Source of the DNA: Microvirga rosea
GTDB taxonomy: Bacteria; Pseudomonadota; Alphaproteobacteria; Rhizobiales; Beijerinckiaceae
Direction of reading: 5' to 3'
Assembly (NCBI RefSeq): GCF_020595095.1
Contig: NZ_JAJDOP010000001.1
Coordinates: 682,001-746,000 of the forward strand
DNA length: 64,000 bases
The notes below the pieces were generated by a model that ran no database searches, had not been told where the DNA came from, and saw nothing but the letters and a program-made list of their open reading frames with translations. Both the position numbers and the translations under genes were made by a program. Shown here piece by piece: positions 34,116 to 43,699 of the stretch. How positions within the stretch are numbered: position 1 is the stretch's first letter; each line of letters begins with the position of its first letter.

Positions 34116-35807
34116 ATGTGGAGCCAGGTCTATAATCCGTTCGGGAGCGCCGTACTCTCGACTCTCGTCGCCGCCTTACCGGTCGTCTGTCTGCTGGGAC
34201 TTATCGCCTTTGCGAAAATGCAGGCGCATTTCGCCGCGATCATTGCCCTTATCGTGACCCTGCTGATCGCGGTCGTGGGCTTCGGCATGCCAAGCGGCAT
34301 GGCGCTCGAAGCGGCGGGGCTCGGAGCCCTCACGGGTCTTTTTCCGATCGGCTGGATCATTCTGAACGTCATTTTTCTTTATCGCCTGACCGTCGAAAAC
34401 GGCTCGTTCAAGATCCTCCAGGATTCCATCGCCGGCATTACGGCGGATCGGCGCCTGCAGCTTCTTCTGGTGGCATTCGCGTTCGGGGCGTTCTTTGAAG
34501 GCGCCGCCGGCTTCGGCACCCCGGTCGCGGTGACCGGCGCCATCCTGATCGGCCTCGGCTTCTCGCCCCTGGCCGCATCCGGCCTGTCCTTGATCGCCAA
34601 CACGGCTCCGGTTGCTTATGGGGCCCTTGGAACGCCGATCGTGACGCTCGGCGCCGTCACCGGCCTCGATCCGATCGCACTCGGAGCCATGGCGGGCCGG
34701 CAATTGCCGTTCTTCTCGCTCATCGTGCCGTTCTGGCTCATTTGGACCTTCGCGGGCTTTCGCGGCATGCGACAGATCTGGCCTGCAATTCTGGTCTGCG
34801 GCGTTTCGTTCGCCGTGCCGCAGTTTCTCGTGTCCAACTTCCACGGGCCGTGGCTGGTGGACGTGGTTGCGTCCCTCGTCTCGATGGCATGTCTGTTCGG
34901 TTTTCTGAGAATCTGGCAGCCGGCGGAAATCTGGACGAGTCCGGCTCTGCGCAGCGGCGAAACGGAAGCGACCTTGGCAAGCCGCCCGGCGTCCCTCGGC
35001 GCCGGTGCGACGGCAGAGCTCACGGGCGTCCCGCGCCATCCTTCCAGCGACGTCTTCAAGGCCTGGCTGCCATGGATCATTCTGTGCGCCGTCGTCTTCG
35101 TCTGGGGAACGCAGACTTTCAAGGACCTCGTCAATCCGCTCTATTTCCCCAAATTGACCTTCGAGGGCTTGCACAACTTGGTGCAGAAAGTGCCGCCTGT
35201 GGTGCCGAAGGCGACACCCGAGGCTGCGATCTATCCCTTCAACATCCTCACCATGACCGGAACCGGCATCTTTTTGGCGGCTCTCATCTCCGGCTTCGTG
35301 ATGAAGTATTCGCCTCTCCGCCTGATCCAGGCCTATGGCGAAACCCTGTGGGTGGTCCGCTATTCGCTGATCACGATTGCGGCGATGCTCGCCCTCGGCA
35401 CCCTCACCCGCTATTCGGGCGTCGATGCAACCCTGGGGCTGGCTTTTGCCCAGACCGGCTGGTTCTATCCGTTCTTCGCGGCGCTCCTCGGCTGGCTCGG
35501 TGTGGCGCTCACGGGGTCGGACACGGCCTCGAATGTGCTCTTCGGCAATCTGCAGAAAATCACTGCCGGGCAGCTGGGCCTTTCCGAAATTCTCATGTGC
35601 GCCTCGAACTCCAGCGGTGGCGTCATGGGCAAGATGATCGATGCCCAGTCCATCGTGGTGGCATCGACGGCCACGAACTGGTTCGGCCACGAGGGCACCA
35701 TCCTGCGCTTCGTGTTCTGGCACTCGATCGCCCTGGCGTCTCTCGTCGGCGTGCTGGTGATGCTGCAGGCCTACGTCTATCCGTTTACCGCCATGGTCGT
35801 TCACTGA
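34116..35807 (+). CDS. lldP: L-lactate permease
   Basis: A 563-aa inner-membrane transporter of the LctP family that imports L-lactate (and often glycolate). About 12 or more helices are seen. Signature stretches are FFEGAAGFGTPVAVTGA, IANTAPVAYGALGTPI and the C-terminal SNSSGGVMGKMIDAQSIVVA. Length matches LldP (about 550). No lactate dehydrogenase gene is adjacent. It ends near a strong bidirectional hairpin. Confidence 0.95.
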   Translation: MWSQVYNPFGSAVLSTLVAALPVVCLLGLIAFAKMQAHFAAIIALIVTLLIAVVGFGMPSGMALEAAGLGALTGLFPIGWIILNVIFLYRLTVENGSFKILQDSIAGITADRRLQLLLVAFAFGAFFEGAAGFGTPVAVTGAILIGLGFSPLAASGLSLIANTAPVAYGALGTPIVTLGAVTGLDPIALGAMAGRQLPFFSLIVPFWLIWTFAGFRGMRQIWPAILVCGVSFAVPQFLVSNFHGPWLVDVVASLVSMACLFGFLRIWQPAEIWTSPALRSGETEATLASRPASLGAGATAELTGVPRHPSSDVFKAWLPWIILCAVVFVWGTQTFKDLVNPLYFPKLTFEGLHNLVQKVPPVVPKATPEAAIYPFNILTMTGTGIFLAALISGFVMKYSPLRLIQAYGETLWVVRYSLITIAAMLALGTLTRYSGVDATLGLAFAQTGWFYPFFAALLGWLGVALTGSDTASNVLFGNLQKITAGQLGLSEILMCASNSSGGVMGKMIDAQSIVVASTATNWFGHEGTILRFVFWHSIALASLVGVLVMLQAYVYPFTAMVVH

Positions 35808-35831
35808 ACGTGACGCAGACCGGACACGACG

Positions 35832-35859
35832 TCGCCGCCGATGGGTCCATCGGCGGCGA
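35832..35859. terminator. Bidirectional terminator between lldP and the M20 hydrolase
   Basis: TCGCCGCCGAT and ATCGGCGGCGA form a perfect 11-bp stem with a GGGTCC loop between the convergent stops (35807 and 35884). TGCTATTTCTC follows on the plus side. Confidence 0.65.
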
Positions 35860-35883
35860 TGCTATTTCTCGAGAGTGGTGGCT

Positions 35884-37053
35884 TCAGCGCGCGGGCATGC
35901 CCGTTTCGACGATTTTCGCCCAGAGTGACACGCCATAGGGCGCAGCTTCATCGTCGAAGTTGTATGCCGGGTGATGCAGACCGGCCGTATCGCCGTTGCC
36001 GACGAAGATATAGGCGCCGGGGCGCTGGTTCAGCATGAAGGAGAAGTCTTCCGAGCCCATCATCGGCTGGACCGTGGCGTCAACGGAGCCCTCGCCGGCC
36101 ACCTGCTTGGCGACGTCGACGATGAAGGACGTTTTCTCCGTGTCGTTGATCGTCACCGGATATCCGCGCCAATAGGTCATTGTCGCTTTGGCGCCGAAGG
36201 CGGCGCAGACGCTGTCCACGATGGCGCGAATGCGCTCTTCCGCAAGATCCTGGACGGCCGGCGAGAGGGTCCGCACGGTGCCCAGCAATTCCGCCGTTTG
36301 GGGAATCACGTTGAAGGTCTCGCCGGCCTTGATGGCGCAAACGGACACCACCACGGATTCCAGGGGATCGACATTGCGCGAAGCGATCGATTGCAGAGCC
36401 GTCACCACGTGGCTTGCGACCAGAATGGTATCGATGCCGTCGTGCGGACGCGCCGCGTGGGCTCCCTTGCCTTCGATTGTAATGCTGAAACGATCGGCCG
36501 CGGCCATGATCGGGCCTGGCCTGATCGCAAACTGGCCCACGGGAAGTCCCGGCATGTTGTGCATGCCGTAGACCTCCTGGACGCCGAACCGCTCCATGAG
36601 GCCGTCCTTCACCATGGCATCGCCGCCCCCGCCGCCTTCTTCGGCAGGCTGGAAGATCATGATGGCGGTTCCGTCGAAATTCCGTGTCTCGGCGAGGTAT
36701 TTTGCGGCGCCGAGCAGCATCGCCGTGTGGCCGTCATGACCGCAGGCATGCATCTTGCCGGGCGTCTTGGACTTGTAGGGCAGGTTCGTGGCTTCTTCGA
36801 TGGGAAGAGCGTCCATGTCGGCCCGCAGGCCGATCACCTTGCCGGATCCGTTGGTGCGGCCCTTGATCACACCCACCACACCGGTCTGGCCGATTCCCGT
36901 CACGACCTCGTCGCAGCCGAAAGCCTTCAGCTTGTCGGCGACGATCCCGGCGGTGCGATGCACGTCGAAGAGAAGCTCCGGATTCTCGTGGAAGTCCTTG
37001 CGCCAAGTGGCGATTTCATCGGCGAGATCGGCGACACGGTTGATGATCGGCAT
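35884..37053 (-). CDS. M20 family amidohydrolase (hippurate hydrolase-like)
   Basis: A 389-aa metal-dependent amidohydrolase that removes the acyl group from N-acyl amino acids. Metal-binding motifs are MHACGHDGHTAML, the Glu pair in QPAEEGGGG, and the C-terminal MMGSEDFSFML. The start MPIINRV was preferred because AAGGA lies about seven bases before it. Substrate could be hippurate or another N-acyl amino acid; close relatives are loosely annotated. Confidence 0.88.
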   Translation of the reverse strand: MPIINRVADLADEIATWRKDFHENPELLFDVHRTAGIVADKLKAFGCDEVVTGIGQTGVVGVIKGRTNGSGKVIGLRADMDALPIEEATNLPYKSKTPGKMHACGHDGHTAMLLGAAKYLAETRNFDGTAIMIFQPAEEGGGGGDAMVKDGLMERFGVQEVYGMHNMPGLPVGQFAIRPGPIMAAADRFSITIEGKGAHAARPHDGIDTILVASHVVTALQSIASRNVDPLESVVVSVCAIKAGETFNVIPQTAELLGTVRTLSPAVQDLAEERIRAIVDSVCAAFGAKATMTYWRGYPVTINDTEKTSFIVDVAKQVAGEGSVDATVQPMMGSEDFSFMLNQRPGAYIFVGNGDTAGLHHPAYNFDDEAAPYGVSLWAKIVETGMPAR

Positions 37054-37142
37054 GGATGATCCTTGCGGCATTGAGCAAGAACCAAGCGAAGCAGAGGAGG
37101 CCCTTGTCCGTCAATCGTTTCGAGCGGCCAAAGGGCTTTTTG

Positions 37143-38354
37143 TCAGCGGGTGCGATGGAGGGTTGCCTTGGGGCGCGTGGTCCGGAACTGCCCGCGCTCG
37201 ATGGCCACGAAGATCAGCACGACCACCACAAGCGCGGTGAACCACCATATCTGGGCTGTGCCGATGCCGAAGCAGCCGAACGCATAGGCTGTCGCAAAGG
37301 CCGCCATGATGCCAGGTTCGAGAACCGGCCTTTGTTCCCTTGATTTCATCACGGTGGAGTAAACCAGCACCGCGCCTGCGATCGCGCCGACAAGACCAAG
37401 CTCGTACCAGATCTCGAAAAGAATCGTGTAAGGCGCATCAACCGACAGGAGGTTGAAGAACCGGCCGCGAAGGGCCGTTTCCAACCCGTGTCCCGTAATC
37501 AGCCGCAGGGGTTCGGTGGTGACCACGTGCCGCCAGACATCGAGGCTCGCCAGGAGAGGCGAGTCCAACCCGGTCAGCGCCGCCACGATAGGCTTGAGGA
37601 CAAAAGGCAAGAGGGGCGCGAACAGGAGCAAGCCCGCCATGATTCCCGCCATGAGCCGGGCTCCAGCCCGCGGCGCGATGGCGGTGACCGCAAAGGCGAT
37701 CGCCCCGACAGCCAGACCTTGGAGCGCCAATGTCTGTTCCGCCATGAGAGCGCCGAGGGCGACCAGAATCGCGACCAGGAAGGCCTCGAGGTTACGGCCC
37801 CGGGAATGAAGCCAGCTGATCGCCGGCCACACCAGCAGGGCCAGCACGATCATGCCGCGCTCTAGGCTCTGTCCGTCCGGATCGAACCCGAGGTCGCCCT
37901 CATAGGCGATCAGCATGCCCAGGAGCGCCGTCAGCCCGACGCCGACGGGGAGGATATAGAGATTGGCCGAGCGCATGCGGTCCGGCAGCGCCAGATAGCC
38001 CGCCAGGCCCAGGAGGGACATGCTCGCGATGTTGAGCAGCCGCTCGGACGCTTCGTCGACGAAAGGGGTCCAAATCAGCGAAAGGGCGATCCAAAGCAGC
38101 AAAAGGATGCCCGAGAGCCCTCCGGGCGACCACAGGACAGCCAGGAGCTTGTCCCGCGGATTTCGGCTGCCGCCATCGATGAAGGCCGCCAGGACGAGCA
38201 GGGCAACGGCCAGAGGAGCCAGCACCACGACTGCGCGCCGTGTCAGAAGAGCCGCCATGGGAATCGCGAACAGAAGAAGCGCGAAGCCGAGGCGGCGCAG
38301 AACAGCGGCGGCGTCTGTGGAGGGATCGGCCGCAAGGGCAGGCGAACGGGCCAT
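37143..38354 (-). CDS. O-antigen ligase/polymerase-like membrane protein
   Basis: A 403-aa inner-membrane protein with about ten helices. The periplasmic loop with TGHGLETALRGR resembles the GHG motif of Wzy_C/O-antigen ligase proteins. Such proteins transfer or polymerise surface polysaccharide. I placed the start at MARSPALA; the longer reading from 39464 covers mmsB in another frame and is an artefact. No polysaccharide genes are adjacent, so the substrate is unknown. Confidence 0.75.
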   Translation of the reverse strand: MARSPALAADPSTDAAAVLRRLGFALLLFAIPMAALLTRRAVVVLAPLAVALLVLAAFIDGGSRNPRDKLLAVLWSPGGLSGILLLLWIALSLIWTPFVDEASERLLNIASMSLLGLAGYLALPDRMRSANLYILPVGVGLTALLGMLIAYEGDLGFDPDGQSLERGMIVLALLVWPAISWLHSRGRNLEAFLVAILVALGALMAEQTLALQGLAVGAIAFAVTAIAPRAGARLMAGIMAGLLLFAPLLPFVLKPIVAALTGLDSPLLASLDVWRHVVTTEPLRLITGHGLETALRGRFFNLLSVDAPYTILFEIWYELGLVGAIAGAVLVYSTVMKSREQRPVLEPGIMAAFATAYAFGCFGIGTAQIWWFTALVVVVLIFVAIERGQFRTTRPKATLHRTR

Positions 38355-38503
38355 GTCAGCGTCGACAATCGTGGGTTGAGACGGGTCGAAGACGAGCCTA
38401 ATCGACGACACGGCCGAAAGCTGTAGGTTCGGTGCAACACCCTCCCAAGCTTTCGTGTTGCCTCGGATGGAATCAGCCCATGGAGGGCCGTTCCGGCCGT
38501 TGC

Positions 38504-39388
38504 TCAGTGCTTGGGACCGCGAAGGAAATTGATGATCCCGGAAAAATCGTCGCCGTCGTGACCCGCGCCGTTGAACAAGGCATAGAGCTGCGCCGCCTCG
38601 GCCCCTAAGGGGGTTGCGGCTCCCGAGGCGAGCGCCGCTTCCTGCGCAAGCTTCAGGTCCTTGAGCATCAGGGCAGCCGCAAAGCCCGGTTTGTAATCGT
38701 TGTTGGCCGGAGAGGTCGGGACCGGGCCGGGCACGGGACAATAGGTCGTCAGGGACCAGCATTGCCCGGACGATGTGGATGCCACGTCGAAAAGGGCCTG
38801 GTGGGAGAGGCCAAGCTTTTCGGCCAGCACGAAAGCCTCGGCGACACCGATCATCGAAATTCCGAGGATCATGTTGTTGCAGATTTTCGCCGCCTGGCCC
38901 GAACCCGCCTCGCCGCAATGAACCACCTTCTTGCCCATGCGGGACAGAATCGGCTCCGCCTGACGGAAAGCCTCGGCCGTGCCGCCCGCCATGAAAGTGA
39001 GGGTTGCGCCCTTGGCGCCGCCGACACCGCCGGAAACCGGCGCGTCGAGGGAGCCGAGGCCCTGTTCCTTGGCCAGGGCGTGAGCCTTTCGGGCACTTTC
39101 CACATCGATGGTCGAGCAATCGATGACCAGGGCGCCGGGTGTGACCTGCGGAAGGATCTCGGCCCAGACGGAAAGGACATGCCTGCCTGCCGGGAGCATC
39201 GTGATGACGATCTCCGCCTCCCGCACGCTCTCCTGGGCCGAACCCGCAATGGCAACGCCGTCCGCCCGCGCCTGATCGCAGGACGTCGGCGAAAGATCGA
39301 AGCCTTTGACCGAGTGCCCGGCCTTGACGAGATTGGCGGCCATGGGGCCACCCATGTTTCCGAGGCCGATAAAGGCGATGGCGGTCAT
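38504..39388 (-). CDS. mmsB: 3-hydroxyisobutyrate dehydrogenase
   Basis: A 294-aa NAD-dependent beta-hydroxyacid dehydrogenase that oxidises 3-hydroxyisobutyrate to methylmalonate semialdehyde in valine breakdown. GLGNMGGPMAANL is the cofactor motif near residue 8. DAPVSGGVGGAKGATLTFMAGG holds the substrate loop, and GSGQAAKICNNMI carries the catalytic Lys. GGGAGGA precedes the ATG. It overlaps the DUF4267 gene by four bases (ATGA), consistent with the operon mmsA, acyl-CoA dehydrogenase, DUF4267, mmsB. Confidence 0.93.
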   Translation of the reverse strand: MTAIAFIGLGNMGGPMAANLVKAGHSVKGFDLSPTSCDQARADGVAIAGSAQESVREAEIVITMLPAGRHVLSVWAEILPQVTPGALVIDCSTIDVESARKAHALAKEQGLGSLDAPVSGGVGGAKGATLTFMAGGTAEAFRQAEPILSRMGKKVVHCGEAGSGQAAKICNNMILGISMIGVAEAFVLAEKLGLSHQALFDVASTSSGQCWSLTTYCPVPGPVPTSPANNDYKPGFAAALMLKDLKLAQEAALASGAATPLGAEAAQLYALFNGAGHDGDDFSGIINFLRGPKH

Positions 39389-39837
39389 CGAATTCCTCCC
39401 GTGTCGGTGTGTGGTGTTCTGTTGGCGCGAAGGTCGGTGAACAGCAGCCAAAGAGCCGTTCCACTCATGACCAGTGCGCTGGTGCCGTGCAGGACGAGGG
39501 GCCACATCGCTGTCGCTCCTCGCCATGCCGCCACAATAACGAGATCGCCGATCGGAATCACCAGTGTGGCGGCGAGGATGAGGGCGAGGACGCGGGGCGT
39601 GGCGGTTCTGGACAGGATCAGAAGGTAAAGGCCGAAGGCGAGATCGCGCAGCCCGATCGCCGGCAGGTAGCCGAAGGCATCCCCCTCAGGCGGTGCAAGG
39701 CCGAACAGAACCGCCCCCGCACGGGGCGCCAGAAGAAACAGCCATCCGAGACCGATGAACACGAGGCCCAGCAGCGTCACGAACCATGGGCGTGTCCGAT
39801 GTCGTCGAAGACCTGCCTGACGCGCGCTGCCGGACAT
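39385..39837 (-). CDS. DUF4267 membrane protein
   Basis: A 150-aa inner-membrane protein with four predicted helices and a basic N-terminus (RRHRTRPW), matching the DUF4267 layout (PAIGLRDLAFGL is a typical stretch). Its function is unknown. It sits in the valine operon between the acyl-CoA dehydrogenase (11 bp away) and mmsB (4-bp overlap), which may be accidental or may reflect a transport or regulatory role. Confidence 0.7.
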   Translation of the reverse strand: MSGSARQAGLRRHRTRPWFVTLLGLVFIGLGWLFLLAPRAGAVLFGLAPPEGDAFGYLPAIGLRDLAFGLYLLILSRTATPRVLALILAATLVIPIGDLVIVAAWRGATAMWPLVLHGTSALVMSGTALWLLFTDLRANRTPHTDTGGIR

Positions 39838-39848
39838 GTTCGGCGGCC

Positions 39849-41003
39849 CTATGGGCGATTGCCGCGTCCGACGAGATCGCGCGCCACGATCAGGCGCATG
39901 ATCTCATTTGTCCCCTCGAGAATCTGGTGGACCCGAAGGTCGCGCACGATCTTTTCGATCCCGTAATCGGCCAGATAGCCATAGCCGCCATGGATCTGAA
40001 GCGCCTGGTTCGCGACTTCGAATCCCGTGTCGGTGGCGATCCGTTTCGCCATCGCGCACAGCTTGGTCGCATCGAGCGCCTTGGCGTCGAGGGATGCTGC
40101 GGCACGCCACAGGAAGGTGCGCGCGGCTTCAAGTTCGGTCGCCATGTCGGCGAGTTTGAACTGAAGCGCCTGCAGATCGGCGATGCGCTTGCCGAAGGCC
40201 TTACGGTCGTTCGCATAGGCCAGGGCCTTGTCGAGGGCGGCCTGCGCGCCGCCCAGAGAACACGCGCCAATGTTGAGACGTCCGCCGTCAAGGCCCGACA
40301 TGGCGATCTTGAAGCCCATGCCTTCATCCGAGAGCCGGTTGGCGACGGGTACGCGCACGTCCTCGAAGATCACGGCGGCGGTGGGCTGCGCGTTCCAGCC
40401 CATCTTCTTCTCCTGCGCGCCGAAGGAGACGCCGGGCATGTCTTTCTCGATGACGAGGGTCGAAATTCCGGCAGGACCTTCCGCGCCGGTTCGGACCATG
40501 GTGACATAGATGTCCGAGACGCCGGCGCCGGAAATGAACTGCTTCACCCCGTTCACCACGTAATGGTCTCCGTCCCGCACCGCCTTGGTCTTGAGGGCGG
40601 CCGCGTCGGAACCGGAGCCCGGTTCGGTCAGGCAATAACTTGCGATCAACTCCATGGTCGCAAGCCGGGGAATGAAGTGCCGGCGCTGCTCCTCCGAGCC
40701 GTACCGGTCGATCATCCAGGTCGCCATGTTGTGGATCGACAGATAGGCGGAGATCGCCGGGCATCCCGTGGCCAGGGCCTCGAAAATCAGCGCGGCGTCG
40801 AATCGCGTCATGCCGGATCCGCCCACGTCGTCCCGGGTGTAGATCGCCGCCATGCCGAGCGCCGCCGCCTCGCGCATCACGTCAACGGGAAAGTGCTTTT
40901 TCTCGTCCCATTCGAGCGCATGGGGAGCAAGATTCTCGGCCGCGAAGGCGAGAGCCATGTCGCGGACGGCGATTTGGTCGTCAGTCAAAGAAAACTGGGT
41001 CAT
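39849..41003 (-). CDS. Acyl-CoA dehydrogenase, probable isobutyryl-CoA dehydrogenase
   Basis: A 384-aa FAD flavoenzyme. It shows CLTEPGSGSDAAALKT, the GVKQFISGAGVSD flavin region and a C-terminal QIHGGYGYLADYGIEKIVRD motif followed by ILEGTNEIMRLIVARDL, where Glu is the likely catalytic base. In an operon with mmsA and mmsB the substrate is most likely isobutyryl-CoA of valine catabolism. The start MTQFSLTDDQ at 41003 was chosen because the longer form runs through a REP-like hairpin. Confidence 0.9.
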   Translation of the reverse strand: MTQFSLTDDQIAVRDMALAFAAENLAPHALEWDEKKHFPVDVMREAAALGMAAIYTRDDVGGSGMTRFDAALIFEALATGCPAISAYLSIHNMATWMIDRYGSEEQRRHFIPRLATMELIASYCLTEPGSGSDAAALKTKAVRDGDHYVVNGVKQFISGAGVSDIYVTMVRTGAEGPAGISTLVIEKDMPGVSFGAQEKKMGWNAQPTAAVIFEDVRVPVANRLSDEGMGFKIAMSGLDGGRLNIGACSLGGAQAALDKALAYANDRKAFGKRIADLQALQFKLADMATELEAARTFLWRAAASLDAKALDATKLCAMAKRIATDTGFEVANQALQIHGGYGYLADYGIEKIVRDLRVHQILEGTNEIMRLIVARDLVGRGNRP

Positions 41004-41076
41004 GATCCGGGGATGTTTCCCACCTCTTTCGTTGCCGCCCCATGCCTGGGAAGCGCAACGGAAAGCTCCAATCGAG

Positions 41077-41099
41077 ATGGCCGGGACAAGCCCGGCCAT
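41077..41099. repeat. REP-like hairpin between mmsA and acyl-CoA dehydrogenase
   Basis: ATGGCCGGG, loop ACAAG, CCCGGCCAT form a perfect 9-bp stem in the mmsA-acyl-CoA dehydrogenase gap. The sequence GGCCGGGACAAGCCCGGCC is a common dispersed palindrome in Rhizobiales. It could reduce or process the operon message. Confidence 0.6.
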
Positions 41100-41141
41100 G
41101 AGGGATAATGGATCAAAGTCCGCCCAAGTCCAGGGCGTTCC

Positions 41142-42638
41142 TCACTTCATCGTCGGAATGGAGAATTCCGCGCCTTCCTTGATGCCGGACGGCCAGCGGG
41201 AGGTGACCGTCTTCGTCTTGGTGTAGAAGCGCACCGCGTCCGGGCCGTGCTGGTTGAGATCACCGAAACCCGAAGCTTTCCAGCCGCCGAAGGTGTAGTA
41301 GGCAAGCGGCACCGGGATCGGCACATTGATGCCCACCATGCCCACATTCACCTTGGAGGCGAAGTCGCGGGCGGCGTCGCCGTCACGGGTGTAGATCGCA
41401 ACGCCGTTGCCGTACTCGTGGTCGGACGGCAGACGCAGGGCCTCGTCGTAGTTCTTGGCGCGCACCACGGAGAGCACGGGACCGAAGATCTCTTCCTTGT
41501 AGATGCGCATGTCCGGCTTCACGTCGTCGAACAGGCAGCCGCCCATGTAGAAGCCGTTCTCGTAGCCTTGCATCTTGAAGTTACGGCCGTCGACCACGAG
41601 CTTGGCGCCTTCCTGCACGCCGAGATCGACATAAGAACGTACCTTCTCCATATGGGCCTTGGTGACGAGCGGGCCGAAATCGGCGCTCGGGTCCGTGGAC
41701 GGGCCGACCTTCAGGCTTTCCACGCGCGGGATCAGCTTGTCCATGAGGGCGTCCGCGGTCGCCTTGCCGACGGGCACGGCCACCGACACCGCCATGCAGC
41801 GCTCGCCCGCCGAGCCGTAGCCCGCGCCGATGAGCGCGTCCGCCGCCTGGTCGAGATCGGCGTCTGGCATGATGATCATGTGGTTCTTCGCGCCGCCGAA
41901 GCAGTGCGCACGCTTGCCGTTGGCGGTGGCGCGGGAATAGACGTATTGCGCGATCGGCGAGGAGCCCACGAAGCCGACGGCCCTGACGTCCGGATCATCG
42001 AGGATCGCGTCCACCACTTCCTTGTCGCCGTTGACCACGTTGAGGATCCCGGCGGGCAGACCTGCCTCGACCATCAGCTCGGCGAGACGCATGGGCACGC
42101 CCGGATCGCGTTCGGAGGGCTTGAGGATGAAGGCGTTGCCGCAGGCGATGGCCGGGGCGAACTTCCACATCGGGATCATGGCCGGGAAGTTGAAGGGTGT
42201 GATGCCGGCCACGACGCCGAGCGGCTGGCGGATCGAATACATGTCGATGCCGGGGCCCGCGCCTTCCGTGAACTCACCCTTGAGGAGGTGCGGAATGCCG
42301 CAGGCGAATTCCACCACCTCGATGCCGCGCTGGATGTCCCCCTTCGCGTCCGGAATGGTCTTGCCGTGCTCGCGGGCCAGGAGCTCTGCGAGGGCGTCGT
42401 TTTCACGGGCGACGAGATCGAGGAACCGCATCATCACGCGGGCGCGGCGCTGGGGGTTCGTGGCAGCCCAGGCGGGTTGCGCGGCGCTGGCATTCTCAAC
42501 GGCCTGACGCAGCTCGTCCTTGGACGCAAGTGCAACCCGCCCGATCACCTCGCCGGTCATCGGCTGGAAAACCTCCGCCGTACGACCGGATTTGCCGGGA
42601 ACGTGCTTGCCGCCGATGAAATGTCCGATCTCGCGCAT
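41142..42638 (-). CDS. mmsA: Methylmalonate-semialdehyde dehydrogenase (CoA-acylating)
   Basis: A 498-aa CoA-dependent aldehyde dehydrogenase. It converts methylmalonate semialdehyde to propionyl-CoA and malonate semialdehyde to acetyl-CoA. Motifs include FNFPAMIPMW, FVGSSPIAQYVY, the nucleophile region GSAGERCMAVSVAV with catalytic Cys, and YKEEIFGPVL. It is the first gene of the valine operon, divergent from a LysR gene. Because the iol cluster here has no iolA, this enzyme could also finish inositol breakdown. Confidence 0.95.
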   Translation of the reverse strand: MREIGHFIGGKHVPGKSGRTAEVFQPMTGEVIGRVALASKDELRQAVENASAAQPAWAATNPQRRARVMMRFLDLVARENDALAELLAREHGKTIPDAKGDIQRGIEVVEFACGIPHLLKGEFTEGAGPGIDMYSIRQPLGVVAGITPFNFPAMIPMWKFAPAIACGNAFILKPSERDPGVPMRLAELMVEAGLPAGILNVVNGDKEVVDAILDDPDVRAVGFVGSSPIAQYVYSRATANGKRAHCFGGAKNHMIIMPDADLDQAADALIGAGYGSAGERCMAVSVAVPVGKATADALMDKLIPRVESLKVGPSTDPSADFGPLVTKAHMEKVRSYVDLGVQEGAKLVVDGRNFKMQGYENGFYMGGCLFDDVKPDMRIYKEEIFGPVLSVVRAKNYDEALRLPSDHEYGNGVAIYTRDGDAARDFASKVNVGMVGINVPIPVPLAYYTFGGWKASGFGDLNQHGPDAVRFYTKTKTVTSRWPSGIKEGAEFSIPTMK

Positions 42639-42742
42639 GGCGTCTTTTCCTTCCTCAGGTTTGTTGATGCAGCTTGGTGTACCATTGTCAAAATCGCACG
42701 ACTATGGGTGATATTGAGGTCACGTTGTGCGAAAAGGCCAAT

Positions 42743-43669
42743 ATGGACACTTTCAACTGGGATGACCTGCGCTTCTTTCTGGCCGTGGCACGGGCCGGTC
42801 GCTTGACGGCGGCCTCGCGCCAGCTCGAAGCGGATCATACCACCGTGTCCCGCCGGATCGCGGCCTTGGAGAAGGCCCTCAAGGCGAAGCTGTTCGAGCG
42901 CAGCCCGCAGGGCTATGCCCTGACCGAGCAGGGGGAGCGCCTCCTGATCAAGGCCGAGACCATGGAAACGCAGGCCCTCGCCGTCGCGAGCGAGGTGGGC
43001 GGATCGGATCTGGCTCTTTCGGGCACCGTCCGCATCGGCGCGCCGGACGGGTTCGGGACTTACTTCCTCGCCCCCGAGCTTGGAGCCTTGGCCGAGCGGC
43101 ATCCGGATCTCACGCTCCAGCTCGTCGCCCTGCCGCGAACGTTCTCCCTTTCGAAGCGGGAGGCCGACATCGCCATCACGCTGGAGCGGCCGACGGAAGG
43201 GCGGCTCGTTTCCCGCAAGCTCACGGATTACCGCCTGAGGCTCTATGCGTCGGATGCTTACCTGCGCCGCCACGGGCCGATCGAGGAACCGGCGGACTTG
43301 GCCGGAAAGACCCTCGTCACCTACGTGCCGGACCTGCTTTACAGTCCGGTTCTCGACTATTTTTCGGGCTTGGAAAAATACACCTCCCGTCGCTTTGAGT
43401 GTGCCAGCGTCGTGGCGCAGGTCGAGGCCGTACGCGCAGGCGCCGGTATCGGAATCCTTCACGATTATGCGTTGAGGCCGTTCCCGGAGCTGCGCCTCAT
43501 CGTCCCGAGCATCTCCTATACCCGGACCTATTGGCTGGTAACGCACGCGGAAGCCCGCAGCCTGCGCCGGGTCGAAGAGGTGCAATCCTTCATTCTGGAG
43601 CGGGTGAGGGCGAACCGCGGCCTTTTCGAAGGGACGCTCGGACTTCACGCAGCACGCGAGACGGTCTAA
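42743..43669 (+). CDS. LysR family transcriptional regulator
   Basis: A 308-aa regulator. The N-terminal winged helix-turn-helix starts at WDDLRFFLAVARAGRLTAASRQL and the effector-binding LysR_substrate domain follows. GCGAAAAGG precedes the ATG at 42743. It is divergent from mmsA across about 105 bp, the usual arrangement for a LysR that controls the neighbouring operon, so a valine-pathway effector is a fair guess. Confidence 0.88.
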   Translation: MDTFNWDDLRFFLAVARAGRLTAASRQLEADHTTVSRRIAALEKALKAKLFERSPQGYALTEQGERLLIKAETMETQALAVASEVGGSDLALSGTVRIGAPDGFGTYFLAPELGALAERHPDLTLQLVALPRTFSLSKREADIAITLERPTEGRLVSRKLTDYRLRLYASDAYLRRHGPIEEPADLAGKTLVTYVPDLLYSPVLDYFSGLEKYTSRRFECASVVAQVEAVRAGAGIGILHDYALRPFPELRLIVPSISYTRTYWLVTHAEARSLRRVEEVQSFILERVRANRGLFEGTLGLHAARETV

Positions 43670-43699
43670 GGCTGATGCCAACACATCACGGAGTTTCCG

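Noticed and set aside
37143..39464. A single 773-aa protein on the minus strand
   Set aside because: The N-terminal 370 residues are an out-of-frame reading of mmsB, which has clear family motifs in another frame. Only the membrane protein at 37143-38354 is real.
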